In this document: piece by piece, positions 36,272 through 48,300 of the stretch
Layout: the number at the start of each line of letters is the position of its first letter
How positions within the stretch are numbered: the stretch's first letter is position 1
Assembly (NCBI GenBank): GCA_020226215.1
Contig: CM035226.1
Location: 58,923,455-58,987,454 of the forward strand
Length of the DNA: 64,000 nucleotides
From: Sindora glabra
Taxonomy: Eukaryota; Streptophyta; Magnoliopsida; Fabales; Fabaceae
Reading direction: 5' to 3'
Made by a program: the position numbers and the translations under genes
Notes under the pieces: generated by a model
What the model saw: only the letters and a program-made list of their open reading frames with translations
Told to the model about the DNA's origin: nothing
The model's database searches: none

Positions 36272-36603
36272 CTAGAGACAGGTCAGTGTTTTATGCCATT
36301 AAGATATGACCGTATTATTCCCATTTCTTTCTTTCTTTCTTTTCTTTTTTTTTTTTTTTTCCCTTTTTTTAGAGTTCACCTTAAACTCCATGATTCCAAC
36401 ACACCAGATATTCATTCATTTTTAATGTAGTAGCTATGTGATTATGAAAATGATTATGAGAATAAGAGAAATGGATAAGACCATAAAAGAGGCGATAATT
36501 ATATAATAGAAACAGCTGGTGATTATATTCTTGAAATGATATGGTAATCAGGAATCTTATTTCGTCAAAGAAGAAAATGCCCGAGAAATGTTCAATATCA
36601 TAT
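36272..36603. other. Gap between the DUF760 and RPB4 relics
   Basis: About 330 bases with a T-rich CTTT-run at 36,325-36,370 and no coding signal. The N-terminal exon of the DUF760 gene would be expected here or upstream, but the RPB4-like gene's last exon begins at 36,735, leaving no room for a transit peptide exon. Confidence 0.5.
36330..36370. repeat. CTTT/T-run low-complexity tract
   Basis: TTTCTTTCTTTCTTTTC passes into a run of about fifteen T, then CCC and more T. A simple-sequence tract, possibly an A-tail of a retroposed or intronic sequence on the other strand. Confidence 0.6.
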
Positions 36604-37885
36604 CTATATGGAATATAGACGGTAGAAATCCAAGAAAAATATATCACTCAACTTCTTAATCATTAATAGGTCATTCAGCATTTTTTCAATTGCTTCTGAA
36701 TCAAGGCGACCTTTAGCCGGCAATGAGGCAATAACCTTTAATTAGACATTATATATGTCAAGTTTCAAGGAAGCCGGGACATAAACTTCATAGCAAAAAG
36801 AAGGGAAGTGAAAATAACACGGATAAAGAGAAGGATGGATTCTTATTGAAAAAGAAAAAAAAGGCCCAATGACTAGACTGTCTTCGCAAAAAAAGATAAT
36901 CACAAATGTAGTTGATTCTTCAGGATTAGATTAGATGCCTAGCCAAAAGGTGGAAGCATTCAGATTAATAAAATATTCCAGGTTAAATCGTAGAGAGGAA
37001 ATTCAAATGGATGACTTTAGCTTCAAGCAAGTGTCACATAAAATCTGAGGACAGGGCAAAGGAAAACCTTGAGAGTTGGAACAACAATCAAAGCTTCCGC
37101 CACAGATTCGGGGCAAAGGTTTCCTATCACAGCAAGCTGCACAAGAAAAGAGTGTCACGAAAACCATAAGTTTCTAATATACCAATCAATAATCATTTAT
37201 TTTTAATCAATGATTTGTTCTGTACATCAAACTCAGCCAACTTATATCGACTCAGGACCCTGAATATTAGTTAAGATTAAAACAGATACAAGATATATAT
37301 GTAACTGAAAACTGAGGATATATGCTTGCAATATAGACATTAATGGATACTCTCGAACTTGTTTCACAGCATCTTGATTACCGAAGCGACTGAAACGCTT
37401 GACATACTGCAGAGACTTCGCAGACACTCTGGAATCCAAAAACCAAGGTTTCATTCAGACAATCTGATAAATAAAAAAATGGAAGTAAACCCATGTATGG
37501 CAAGCCAGTTCATATCTATCGGATTCAACCTGAAAGTAACTCGTAATAATCTTAATCTGAATTTTGACCATACACGAGGATCAAATAAACATTAGAGAGA
37601 TGGGATAGGTAAAAGCGCCTGTCACTCACGGGGGAACATTTTAAGGTCCTCAGACATCTGCTTATACAGTTCATATTTGTGTTCCAAAAGAAGAGAAACT
37701 TCATTGAACATTTGGCCTTCTGAAAATCTGACATGCACAAAATATAAACAGGTTAGTTGGCATGTCAGGATGGATTTATCAACTTAAAAGGAAAAATCAT
37801 GGACCAGAATCTGATCCAAATCCAAACGAAGCAGGACTCCTCTCCATAAGAAAGAAATTCTCATAAAGTAAATAAAACAATTAGG

Positions 37886-38219
37886 CTCCACTTGTCTTTT
37901 TGAAGATATTTTTCATAAAAAAAAATTATTTTTTATATATAAATGCTTGTCTTTTGGAAGATATTTTTCATAAAAAAATTATTTTTTATATATAAATGAA
38001 GGAATATTATATGTTTCTATAATTTGTGCTTAAAAAATTTGATACTAATAAGTATGGTAATAGAGAAAAAAAAACTTCTTCTTTGAAAAAAATAATTATT
38101 TTTTACCAAATTATTTTATTTAACATTGAATATTTAAGCTATTTTTTACTATTTTAATATTTTATAATTATATTCTTACAGAAAATATTTTCCCTCAAAA
38201 TAAATAAAATCTTAGTGGA
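37886..38219. mobile_element. Possible MITE in the RPB4-like first intron
   Basis: Left end CTCCACTTGTCTTTT and the right end, ...AAATCTTAGTGGA (TCCACTAAGATTT when reversed), form an imperfect terminal inverted repeat; internal GGAAAATATTTTC-like phrases recall hAT-type MITEs common in eudicots. No 8-bp target duplication could be identified, so the call is tentative. It sits between exons 1 and 2. Confidence 0.3.
37891..37998. repeat. 55-bp tandem duplication in an RPB4-like intron
   Basis: CTTGTCTTTTTGAAGATATT and following bases to AAATG (37,891-37,945) are repeated from 37,946, with one extra A in an A-run and one T/G difference. The near identity suggests a relatively recent duplication. 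Confidence 0.8.
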
Positions 38220-38863
38220 AACACTGAAATTATCAAGAATGTGATTATGAATTATGTAGCATGTTAGTTGTCACTATACAGGAGAACAGTTTCAGACAGG
38301 TCACCTCAAACCTAGTCTTACCCACCACAACCTTACATTACAAATTAGACAAAAAAAAAAAAATTGATAGTCACACGAAATAGGAACTTAGTTACCCAGA
38401 TTAATTCACTTTCTTTCTTAAGGAGCAAATAGGAAAAGAAAAACGAAATAAAAAAGTGGAGAATTTAGTGAACAGTCAAGTAGGAACAAACATATGGCCG
38501 GAAAACAAAAATCCAACAAGGGCCCACCATTGTTGTTGTATATGAGCATCTGAAGAGCAAAAATATTTACACAAAATTACGAGATGACGTGAAATCCAAG
38601 TGACATGCAACAATCCAATTATAGTTAGGTGGTAGCACACTAGAGAATTCGGCTCTATTGTCTACAACTTATTGTTCAAATTTTGAGTATATAATAATCA
38701 AGTAAATCTTACAACCAGAAGGAAAAAAAAATGACAGCAAATCGATGGAAAGCATAATACAAGCTCTGATCAGCAATAATTTAAAGTTATAAAAAGTTAA
38801 GCTAAAAACGGTACCTTCACCGAATTTGAGTTCGGAAGCATCTTTTTCCTCTAATTTGGTCAC

Positions 38864-39579
38864 TGATAAGGGATGAGTGAATGTTCAGTAATTCGTATGC
38901 AGCCGACGTGTTTGTTGAAATTCTTTTAAAGCATTAACCATCAATTAGATTTAGGTTTCCAGGAATATATATGGCTCACTCCAGAGATATGGCGGACCTA
39001 CATTGTAAGCGGGGGTGCAAGCCGAACGAATGGGCTCCCAAAGGCCTAAGAATAGTCCGTTGAAATGAACCTAAGTCCGCGGTGTCTTCGTAAGTTTTAA
39101 AAAAATACAAATTAAAATTTATAAAATACGAATCCATTTAAATACGAACTTAAAGTAAGCCAATTTATTGGGTTCATGATTTACATAAACTAGACCGACC
39201 GGTTGATAGTAGATTTGTATTTATATTTTCACTTTTAAATTAAACTAAATTATTATACATATCTTTGTCTAACCAATTCAATATTTACTTTCAGATTTAA
39301 TTTTTTATTTTTTAATTTAAATTAATAATTTAATTTCTAAATTAATGGTTTTAAATTTAATAAATTATTATTATAATTTATTTTATCTTGAATTATTAGT
39401 ATAGATTAAGAATGTATTAAATGTATTATATTTAAATTTATGATTATTATTTTAAACTAAACATTATTTTAATAACTTAAAAATTATTTATTGAAAAATA
39501 AATTTACAAATTTCAGGACTTGAATTCCTATTTAGGAAGCTCATAATTTTTGCGAACCAAATCCTGTCTACGGATAAAT
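38864..39579. other. Upstream flank of the RPB4-like relic
   Basis: A small GC-richer island at 38,990-39,085 (GCGGGGGTGCAAGCC and neighbours) resembles repeat-derived sequence, then AT-rich DNA. No promoter could be assigned for the RPB4-like relic. Confidence 0.4.
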
Positions 39580-40540
39580 CTGTTTAACAGCTTTACCTAT
39601 GATCTAATTTATCATTTATATAGCCTATTTATTTAAATAAGTTACGTTAAGATTAAGAAATAAGTTAGGTTTATCTTTTTTGGACTTGGCTTGTAATCCT
39701 ATTAACCAGTCTATTTATTTCATTTAGTTATTAATATATTTATAAATAATATAACATAATATAACGCAAGTTATATTGACTCTTTGATACTTGATTCAAT
39801 TACACTCAACACTTCTCATTTTTTAGAATTATACATTTCTATACCCTCTAAATCATTTCCCTCATTATAAAATGCAACAGTGTTAACTTTTTAACTATAA
39901 TTCCTTTTTCAATGTTGTCTTTTATGGTTAAAGGGTAATTTTTTAAACAATTTTACGTATAAATATTGCAACACAACTATACATGAAAAGGAGAGAGTAG
40001 TTTTATTTTTTAAAAGAAAAGAACATTTATATATAAAAATATAGGGAAATGGTTTTTCATTTATAAAGGACAATATTAAAGAAAGAATTGTGGTTTCAAA
40101 ATATAATGTCATTGCATTTCATAATGATGAAAGAGCATTAAAAGGTGAATGTGTATAATTTTCAAAAAAGGAGGATTTCGAATGTAGTTAGGCCAAAAAT
40201 CAAGAGATGTTAATGTAATTTGCCTTATAATATATACATATATCATATAATATTTTAATTTTATTGCATACATTTATATATATAGACCTAACTTACTTAT
40301 TAGACAATTTTAGGCTTTAAGAAAGCTTTAACTTATTGGTGTATTTGAAGGCATATTTATGTAAGCATATTCATAAATGGGTTAATAGATCAACTCAAAC
40401 TTCTTTAATAGGATAAGAATCCAAAATTTAACTTTATATAAGATAATAGACTAGGTTTAAGCTTATATTTTAGGAACTAAGTCAAACTTATTTACAGTAA
40501 AGTTTAACTTGACTTAGCATATTTATACCCTTAATTAAAA
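39580..40540. mobile_element. MITE copy 1, interrupted by another MITE
   Basis: Shares long blocks with the better preserved copy at 41,358-41,885: TTATTTATTTAAATAAGTTA near 39,625, TTTTTTGGACTTGGCTTGTA near 39,678, then after an interruption TAAGAAAGCTTTAACTTATTG near 40,319 and GACTTAGCATATTTATACCC at its right end. Left terminus is eroded. The interruption spans about 39,770-40,228. Confidence 0.6.
39770..40228. mobile_element. Nested MITE with AATTACA-type inverted ends
   Basis: The left part reads CAATTACACTCAACACTTCT and the right part, reversed, CAAATTACATTAACATCTCT, an imperfect inverted repeat. It separates two halves of MITE copy 1 that are contiguous in copy 2. Exact boundaries and target duplication are not resolved. 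Confidence 0.5.
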
Positions 40541-40908
40541 ATCATATTGATATAGCCCAACCTAAATAATTTATACTATTTCAATTTGGTCCTTGAGATA
40601 ACCTAGGTAAACATAGGCAAACACAATGATAGCTTTAGATTTGGAGGAAAAAATCTACTCTGAATTGATTGTGAAAAGTAAAGTATAAGGGCTGAAGTTG
40701 TCTATGATGCAAGCTTCATTGCTTACTAAAGATAGCTTTTATTGGTGAACAACGATACATCGCAACGATTTTTGATTAACCACAATTAGAGCATGCATTA
40801 TTTCAAAAATATTGTATCAATGGGACATGGAGTGTTTTCTTGTGAGTTTTGAACTTAAAACTTTGTCACAACAATATGGTATTTATTTTAATTTAATAAG
40901 CCACAATT

Positions 40909-40966
<58 letters not shown>

Positions 40967-41357
40967 GATTTATAGTTATTATTAATGAGAAATTTGTGAA
41001 ATTGGAAAGAAAAATCCATGTGATGAGTTAGATGGATTAAGTAATTGATGAGCCTCAATGCATATAAATTTTTTTTATTTTTTTTTTTTTATAAATTATA
41101 ATTTAGAAATTCATAATTTTCTAAGTTGCTTTTGTACAAAGGCTTAAATTAGCTAACACTAAGAGTTAGGAAAAGAAACTCATAATTTTGCCTTGTTTGT
41201 TGCTTAACTCATGAGCTATAACTGGGCCAAATGTCAATTTCGAAGTTTGAACAATTGAAGATTGTGGTTTCAATATAACAAGAAACAAGAACTAAAATTT
41301 TAAAATGGCTTAAGAACATACATGGTTTTTATCTTCTAATTTCAAGGCGAGTGATGA
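40541..41357. other. AT-rich stretch with a long AT microsatellite
   Basis: No coding signal. Holds the (AT)n array at 40,913-40,962 and a T-run near 41,070-41,090. Confidence 0.5.
40913..40962. repeat. (AT)25 microsatellite
   Basis: About 25 uninterrupted AT units. Uninterrupted arrays of this length are usually highly variable. Confidence 0.95.
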
Positions 41358-41885
41358 CTAGGGGTGTAAGCAAGTCAAGCAGCTTATCAAGAGCTAACAA
41401 TTTAATCTACTTATGACCTAATCTAAGTTAATTTATTTATTTAAATAAGTTAGGACAATGCTAATAAATAAACTTATTTAGATAAATAAGTCAAGTCTAT
41501 CTTTTTCAAGCCAGGCTCATAGGCTTATCAGGATAGCATATATCTATAAATTATAAATAATATAATATAATATAAAATATATATTATGCATATATATAAT
41601 ATAAATACTTTAATACATATATTTATATATTTAGGCCCAATTATTCCATTAGATAATTTTTGGACTTAAGAAGGCTTTAGCTTATTAGTAAAATTGAAAC
41701 CTTTTTATATAAATAAGTTTTTAAATAAATTAATGGGTCGGATCATAACTTTTTTAATAGGTCAGGCTAATCTTAAATTTAGCCTTATACAACTTAATAG
41801 GTTAAGTTTAGGTTAATAATTTACAAAGTAAGCTTAACCTATTTAGGATAAACCTTAACTTGACTTCATTTATTTACACCCCTAG
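41358..41885. mobile_element. 528-bp MITE with CTAGGGGTGTAA ends (copy 2)
   Basis: Starts CTAGGGGTGTAAGCAAGTCAAG-like and ends TTTACACCCCTAG; the right end reversed begins CTAGGGGTGTAAATAAA, giving a 12-bp perfect inverted terminus, with GTCAAG repeated just inside. The AGGGGTG terminus is typical of hAT non-autonomous elements. A clear 8-bp target duplication is not visible; the candidate 8-mers AGTGATGA and AGTAGCGG share 4 bases and differ only by transitions. The interior is AT-rich with no coding potential. Confidence 0.7.
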
Positions 41886-42829
41886 TAGCGGTAGAAATAG
41901 GTGCTAGCTGCTCCAGCCTTAGCATTGAACTAATGGCTAAACAAGTGGAAAAGGAACTTGTGTTATTGTGCTAAGCAAGAGTTAGAGTTACTTAGGCTAA
42001 ATTACAGCTTTGATGACACCAACAACTTATAGTAGTAGGAGTTGTTGTTTGTGATAAGCTTTATGGCTTAAAAAGGAGCTTGGTTTGCTAATGGTAACAT
42101 GGTTGGGCTGGATCCAATGCAAGAAAGAAGATAGGAAATAAATAAGGAGTGAAAGCAATAGAAAAAGAAAAAAAGATAAGGAGAGTGTCAGTGAGGTAAG
42201 ATAAACTAATTTTTTCTACAATAATTTAAAAAATAAAATATCTGAAATAATATTACAAATTATAAATTATAGGATAGAATCATTTATTAACATAAGCTAA
42301 TGAACATATAGTAGAAGATGCCTTTATATTTTTAAGTTAAATTAATATTTCGCCCTTTGTATATGTTGCAATTTGTATCATTGTACATTACATGGAAGTA
42401 GTATGATATATTTTATATTTTTTTATATTAATGTCATCTCATTACATTAAGGGTTGTTTAAATTTTGCTCAACTATTGGAAATTGACTGCATGGAACTAA
42501 AATTGATTAGTTGATGTCAATTCCATGGCACTTGTTGATTGAATTTAGAAGGAAAAGGAGGGAATTTTTGGTTCATTGGTTAATTATGATCCAAGGATAT
42601 ATAAAACATGTAGGATTGAATCGACAGAAATGTATTGAGGATAATGTCGTTTGGTCTCATGGTGGCGTGTGTTTTGTAGAACACTCAAGAAGGATAGAGA
42701 CACATTCCTCACTTTTTATCCTTTGAGCTTTAGCAAATGTAATTTCACTTTAACCCTAGTAAAGTGATTACACTCAAAATATATTATGGTTATTGTGGTA
42801 TAGATTAAGGTGTCAATCTCAAAAGGAAA
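41886..42829. other. AT-rich stretch, no gene recognised
   Basis: A plus-strand opening at 42,511-42,726 has no recognisable motif, and nothing in its surroundings supports a gene. Confidence 0.4.
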
Positions 42830-44049
42830 AGCTTAACAAATCAAGTTAGTAAAGAAAAGAAATAATATTAAAATTTAATAATGTGATTTATTAAAAAAAT
42901 TGATTTTCATAAATTTTAAATATAATGAGATATTTAATAATGATAGAACAAGGTATTAAGAGTCACTATTATGTTTCATATATTCATTCCTTACTTTGAT
43001 TTAATAAATCTCAATTGTTGTTTCACATCCTAAATAAACAATTAGCAGATATGTATTCGAAGTCTACTAAATTTGATTTAATAAATCTCAATTGTTGTTT
43101 CACATCCTAAATAAACAATTAGTAGATATGTATTCGAAGTCTACTAGAAAATTTGATTGTCTTAGATATATGAACAAACTTTTCTTAAATTTAAAACATA
43201 AAAGAATTATCTTTTTCATTGTTTGAAATTGATAATATATCAAATTGACAATATTATAGTAAAAAAAATTAACGTAAAAACTATTCTACTAGTAATAATT
43301 ATATTTAAACAATACACATAAAAAAGCATGACTAAATTTATATGAAATTGAAAGATATCGTTACTAGATTATTAAAAAAATTAAAGATGGTGAAGAATTT
43401 TAAACATAAACTAATTTATAAACATTACCAATATTGAAAAATAATTCAAAGTAGAAAAATAAAATGTTACATATAAAGGATCATCTCAAGTTTCATAAAA
43501 ATTCTAGCTTAACTTGCAGAAGTATTCTCATAAATTTTAAAGAGAAAGTATGAGAAATATACAAAACTCAAATGGGAAAGGAAGTACATTGAATGGCTAC
43601 CTAAGGCCTTAATTTATAATGGATGGAAGCTTCTAAATCAACTTTCATTACTTTAGATGCATTTAGACAATTTCTCTACCATATTCATTATTGATCCATG
43701 GTTAAGTCAATTTCTTTAAATTCATAGTTGACTCATATTTGAGTCAACTTTCCTTATTTATATTAAAATAACAATTTAACTAAGTTCATTACTAATGCAT
43801 AACTAAGTTAGTTTCCTTAAATAAATAGTTGATGCATAACTGAGTTAACTTTTTAAAATGTATTAGGATAGCAGCTTAACCGATTCATTATTAACTTAGA
43901 GTCAAGTTAATTTTATAATCTAAAAATAAAAAAAGATTAATAATGATATTTATGAAATAATTACATGATAATATCATATTTATTCCTTATAAATCCAAAA
44001 TAATACCCCTATTAAAACTAATTTAAAACTTGTTTTTATGCACTTATCA
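42830..44049 (-). mobile_element. Antisense Tat/Athila-type LTR, copy D
   Basis: On the minus strand it begins TGATAAGTGCATAAAAACAA at 44,049, a start typical of plant Tat/Athila-lineage LTRs, passes through repeated GACTCAA/AACTTAGTTA motifs (about 43,920-43,730), a likely transcript leader near 43,560-43,590, and ends near the phrase GAGATTGACACC at about 42,810-42,830. It is not obviously the same family as copies A to C. No target duplication was found and the far end is approximate. Confidence 0.45.
42995..43145. repeat. 77-bp near-perfect tandem duplication
   Basis: TTTGATTTAATAAATCTCAA and following bases (42,995-43,071) are repeated from 43,072 to about 43,145, with a single C/T difference (ATTAGCAG versus ATTAGTAG). 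It lies inside LTR copy D and is younger than the surrounding decay. Confidence 0.9.
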
Positions 44050-44595
44050 CAAAGCCCTATTATAGCTTTGCTTGGCAATTCTACCCCACTAACAGCTCAC
44101 CTATGTCAGAACTAACTTTTTATTGAAACCATCATCCTTTGTGGCTTATGTTTCTATCAAAAGTCTAAAATATCTAACCAGAGCATCAATTATATAACAT
44201 AATTGCAAGGTAAAGCTTATTACTTTATTTCTTTTATTTCCTTTTTTAAGTCCTTGACATTAAGAACTTTAATATCAAATTCCTAATGTTTTTAGCTTTA
44301 TATTTTATTCTTTTTTATTATTTTTATTTGAAGTGATAGTGATTGCTTTGTGTTTGATTTTAGGACTGTTTGTTAAACTTATAAGGGTTTAGGGATTTTG
44401 AGGCTTTGTAAACTCATTTTACTATATATTGGCATGTGACTAAGTGATATTACATATTATATATGAACAATTTGTAGCTTGCTTGAATTTACTAAATATG
44501 TATAGCATAAATAGAGGAGAAAACTAAGGAATTTATTCTGCCATTTCCCTCGATATAGGTTTGTTAATTAGGATGTCTTTTATTTTAATTATTAT

Positions 44596-44818
44596 ATGGC
44601 TTTTGTTGTGTTTGAATGTAGTCATAAATTTACTTTTCTAAATAATTGGATTTTCATTATAATATCTATATGGCTTCTATTATGTTTGAATGTAGTCAGT
44701 TGATTTACTTTTTTGAATAATTGGATTTGCATTATAATGTGTATATAGCTTTTATTGTGTTTAAATGTAGTCATAAATTTGCTTCTTTGAATAATTGGAT
44801 TTGCAATATAATGTCTAT
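44596..44818. repeat. Three-copy 74-bp minisatellite
   Basis: Units at 44,596-44,669, 44,670-44,744 and 44,745-44,818. Each starts AT(G/A)GCTT and contains GTTTGAATGTAGTCA-like and AATAATTGGATTT motifs. Units differ by several substitutions each. Confidence 0.85.
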
Positions 44819-45312
44819 AGAGAGACTAACAATATAATTGTAACTTTATTTTGGTCAAGATGTGTGTATTTTTTGATAAATGTGTAGTGATGTTAGGTAA
44901 TATGCTTTGTTTCATTGTATGAGTTATTTTATTATGCTATGTCTTATATAAAGTAGTGTTATGAATTTATAGCATATGAACTAAAATGATTTTTAATTCT
45001 TATAAATGTGTAGTAAGTTTAGTTTGTTTTAATTCATAATGGTAAGATAATTTCTAATTTTCTAAGTTTCTATAGTAAAAGTGAACTAAATTTATTGCAT
45101 ACGAGGGTCTTTATATTTGACAAGCTTTACTCATACTTTGCTTTTGCAATTTGTAACATGCTCCTATATTATGAACTTGACTATAGAGCTATTGTTATTA
45201 CATAACATTCTTTTAATGTTGACTTACTCTGTTCATCACTAGTAAACATGAGGGAGTAAAATCCATATTTAACATGATTTAGGCATGAAATAGAGCTGTT
45301 GTTATTGATGGT

Positions 45313-45384
45313 GCTATTAGGTTGGCATGATTTTTTGGAAAAGATTAACTTCACTTGCTATTAGGTTGGCATGATTTTTTGGAA
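45313..45384. repeat. 44-bp spaced direct repeat
   Basis: GCTATTAGGTTGGCATGATT followed by TTTTGGAA occurs at 45,313 and again at 45,357, identical over about 28 bases. Confidence 0.85.
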
Positions 45385-48300
45385 GCTGTTAGCTTATGTT
45401 ATATATATTGCCAGTAGTACAGAATTATAACACCCATTGCTTTTATTTTTAGGCTTTTAGTGAATTGGCAGCTAGTATAAATATTTGTAGAGAATATGTT
45501 GAACAAAAAGACATATGATTGATGGTGCTAGCCTAGCTAGAACAATGTACAACACTATAACTTACTTCTTTAGGTTCAAGTGTACAATTTTGCTTTTGAA
45601 TTATCATATAAGTAGGTTAATGTAGTTTAGCCTTAGCTTTTGTTTTTAGACTTTGTTTACTATATTGAACTAAGCTTGTTGAAATTTCATGGAATTCACT
45701 TGCTCAATTGCCTATTGTTATTTGCTTTTATATTAATAGAGTAAGGAATTTAGTATTTCCCCCACAATTAGTTCATTAGTAGGTTGTGCCTATTTTCATA
45801 TTGCAAGAAAAAGTAATAACAATTGCAAGTTGCAAAGTGGAAATTAGGCTACTAGTTCTATGTAAATTACAAGGCAGTATTCAATGCTTGTTGTAGTTTT
45901 TAGTTTTCTTCTTAGAAAATGGGCTTTCAATAATTAGTTAAACAAGTGTTGGATTAGGCTTATTTTAATGAAAAAAAATAAAATTCCAAGGATGAGTAAT
46001 TCATTGTAACCTAATTGATTGTATTATTTGCAGTTATGGTTAGCTTCAATGCATATAATGGTTTGTTTCAATTGGCATCTAATAATTTTTCTTGATGAAT
46101 GGTTAGGTTGATGGGCTAGTTTTAATTGAACCTAATTGACTAGTGAGCAACCTAGATTACACTTAAAAAAATAAATAACTAAATATAATAACAATACTTT
46201 ATGTACTACTAATTGGTATAAATACAACTATACCATCAATAGAAGATATATAAATCCTTTTAAGTTTGCCAAATTCCTTGTGTAATTTTCTTCTAATCCT
46301 TCCATTTTTATTGTTTACTAGTTTTTTTCCAACAAATTCTTAAAGAGAGATACCTTTGTTTCACTTAATCTAATGAATGAGTCATATATTGTTAGAGTAC
46401 AATTAATCATAGTGTTTGATTAATTGATTACTCTTTTTTTTTCAATTGATAAAAATGATAATCATTTGGTAGGATGTTAACATGTATATGAAAAATATAG
46501 TAGAAACTCTAAATTTGATATATTCATGAGAAATAATTTATAATGAAATTATATTTAAATAATGATACATAAAAGATAATTTTAAGTTAATTATTTGATG
46601 CCTTTTTTCCCTAAGAAAATATGATGATGGTTACCATTCTTTAAAAGCTAGATATACCAATTATATAGACACTTTTATATTTTTTTCTTTCCTTTTGAAA
46701 TTTTTTCCCTTGCTACACTCCTTTTGAAGTTTAATCACTATCATTTTTATACTTAAATATATTTTTAATTATTAATCATTTTATTTAGAAAACTTTATTA
46801 ATGATAGAGTTACAAAGTATATGGTCCTTAATGAGGAACCTGATAGTAAATAAATTTTAAAATCTAAATGAAGAGTTAATTATTTATTTATAGCATTGGG
46901 AAATGTGTTGAAGGTTGTGAATATGGGGCTCTTAAGAGAATATTATGGATTCACTAGATGATCGGCTTGATTAAGGCCCTAATAAGAGTTAGACACAAGT
47001 CTTGGGTAGCTACATTAGTGTGAGAGCCATTTTTATGTTTGTGATGCCAAAGGTGCCATTGTCTAAATGATGGAAGTGAAGGGTGTTTGCGCAATATAGT
47101 GAGTTATATATCCATTTAAGTGTATTAAGTTTGAGTAGAATGTTTACGTCATTTGCACTATTCCACCTAACTATCGTGTCATTTCATGGCTTAAGGCACC
47201 TTGATGTTGCTTATTCTTTATGACTTTCAATGGTTTATGATGGCTTCAGTTTTACAAAGTTAATCTCAATTGATCTTTTAAATGGCGTGGATAAGTGTTT
47301 TCCTTTTTTTTTATAAATCTATTTTCAAAACTTTTGATATCATTTTCTTTCTTCCTTTGTTTCAACCAAGAGTTTTCTAATTTGATGTATCTTGCTTTTT
47401 AAAGAATTTGTGTTACTAGAATAAGGTATTTCCCTTTTTCCTTTCTAAAGTTTCCATCTCTAATTCTTTTGTTTATATTTTGTCATGATTTTATGCTTGA
47501 TTATTAATGTTACATATTGTAGTGCTTTATCATGCCTTGCCATTGTTATACTTGCTTGTTTCTTTATTTTTTTCTTTCATTTTTACTTTAGTTAGGCCAG
47601 TGTTTGTGATAAAGTTTTATGGTGTCAATACCATATTTGTAGTTAAAATTTTAATCTTTTATCATTATTTTTGTGAATAGTTTTAAGGTGTCACCATCAC
47701 TTTCCCATTTTCTTCCTTTTATGACCTATTTAGTTACTATTTTTCTTCATTCATTTTAACTCATACATTTTTTTATTCATTGTCTTCATTATGACTTCCC
47801 TCTTTTTTAATTTCTTTAAAAGTACATTGTTTGCTTCTTTCAGCCTTTACTATGATGTTTAGTGGTCTTTTTTAATTAATCTGCCACTAATTTTTGATAA
47901 CGGAGGGTTCAAACCTTCACTTACTAGACATTAATAAGATCTTTTATTCTATTACTTTTCATCCAGATCCTTTTAGAGCCATTATAGTGGACTATTCATG
48001 AGAAGAAATGGTGTTGATTGAGAGGGCATAATGCATGCTAACTATTTATAGTTTAATTGGATTAATGCTAAAGTATGGAACTAAATGGCTTTTATTAAGT
48101 GGAAAAACCAAGCTTTCTTGGATAAGCTTCGTGATATTCTTTTTTTGATAAATTGGATATGCAAATCATTCACTTATGTTGTAGTTTAGGATGATGAAAG
48201 AACATATAGCTATGACCCCATCTCTTTTGTTAGATAAGTAGATCATTTTCTCTTTCTTAATCCATTAGGAGAAGCATATAAAGAACTTGAAAGCTAGTTC

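Larger units (their letters stand above)
36604..38863 (-). pseudogene. RNA polymerase II subunit RPB4-like pseudogene
   Basis: Six exon-like segments on the minus strand: 38,863-38,815 (TKLEEKDASELKFGE), 37,727-37,630 (FQKAKCSM, then after a frame change EVSLLLEHKYEL), 37,426-37,351 (SAKSLQYVKRFSRFGNQDAV), 37,259-37,226 (VLSRYKLAEFD), 37,136-37,068 (LAVIGNLCPESVAEALIVV) and 36,735-36,604 (SEAIEKMLNDL). Order and motifs match plant NRPB4, which with RPB7 forms the Pol II stalk. Introns have consensus-like GT donors and AG acceptors, and 34- and 69-nt exons join in phase. Breaks: the start position is GTG with a stop upstream and no ATG; a net 1-nt loss (mod 3) within exon 2 near 37,698; and a missing T at the end that replaces the usual short terminus with about 14 extra residues before TAG at 36,604. 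It is multi-exon, so not a processed copy. Confidence 0.85.

Noticed and set aside
38990..39085. GC-rich patch considered as rRNA or organelle DNA
   Set aside because: No conserved rRNA segment or plastid/mitochondrial gene could be recognised.
42511..42726. 71-codon plus-strand ORF with basic and Trp/His residues
   Set aside because: No family motif, no promoter or splice context, and it lies in AT-rich repeat DNA. It may be a chance opening.
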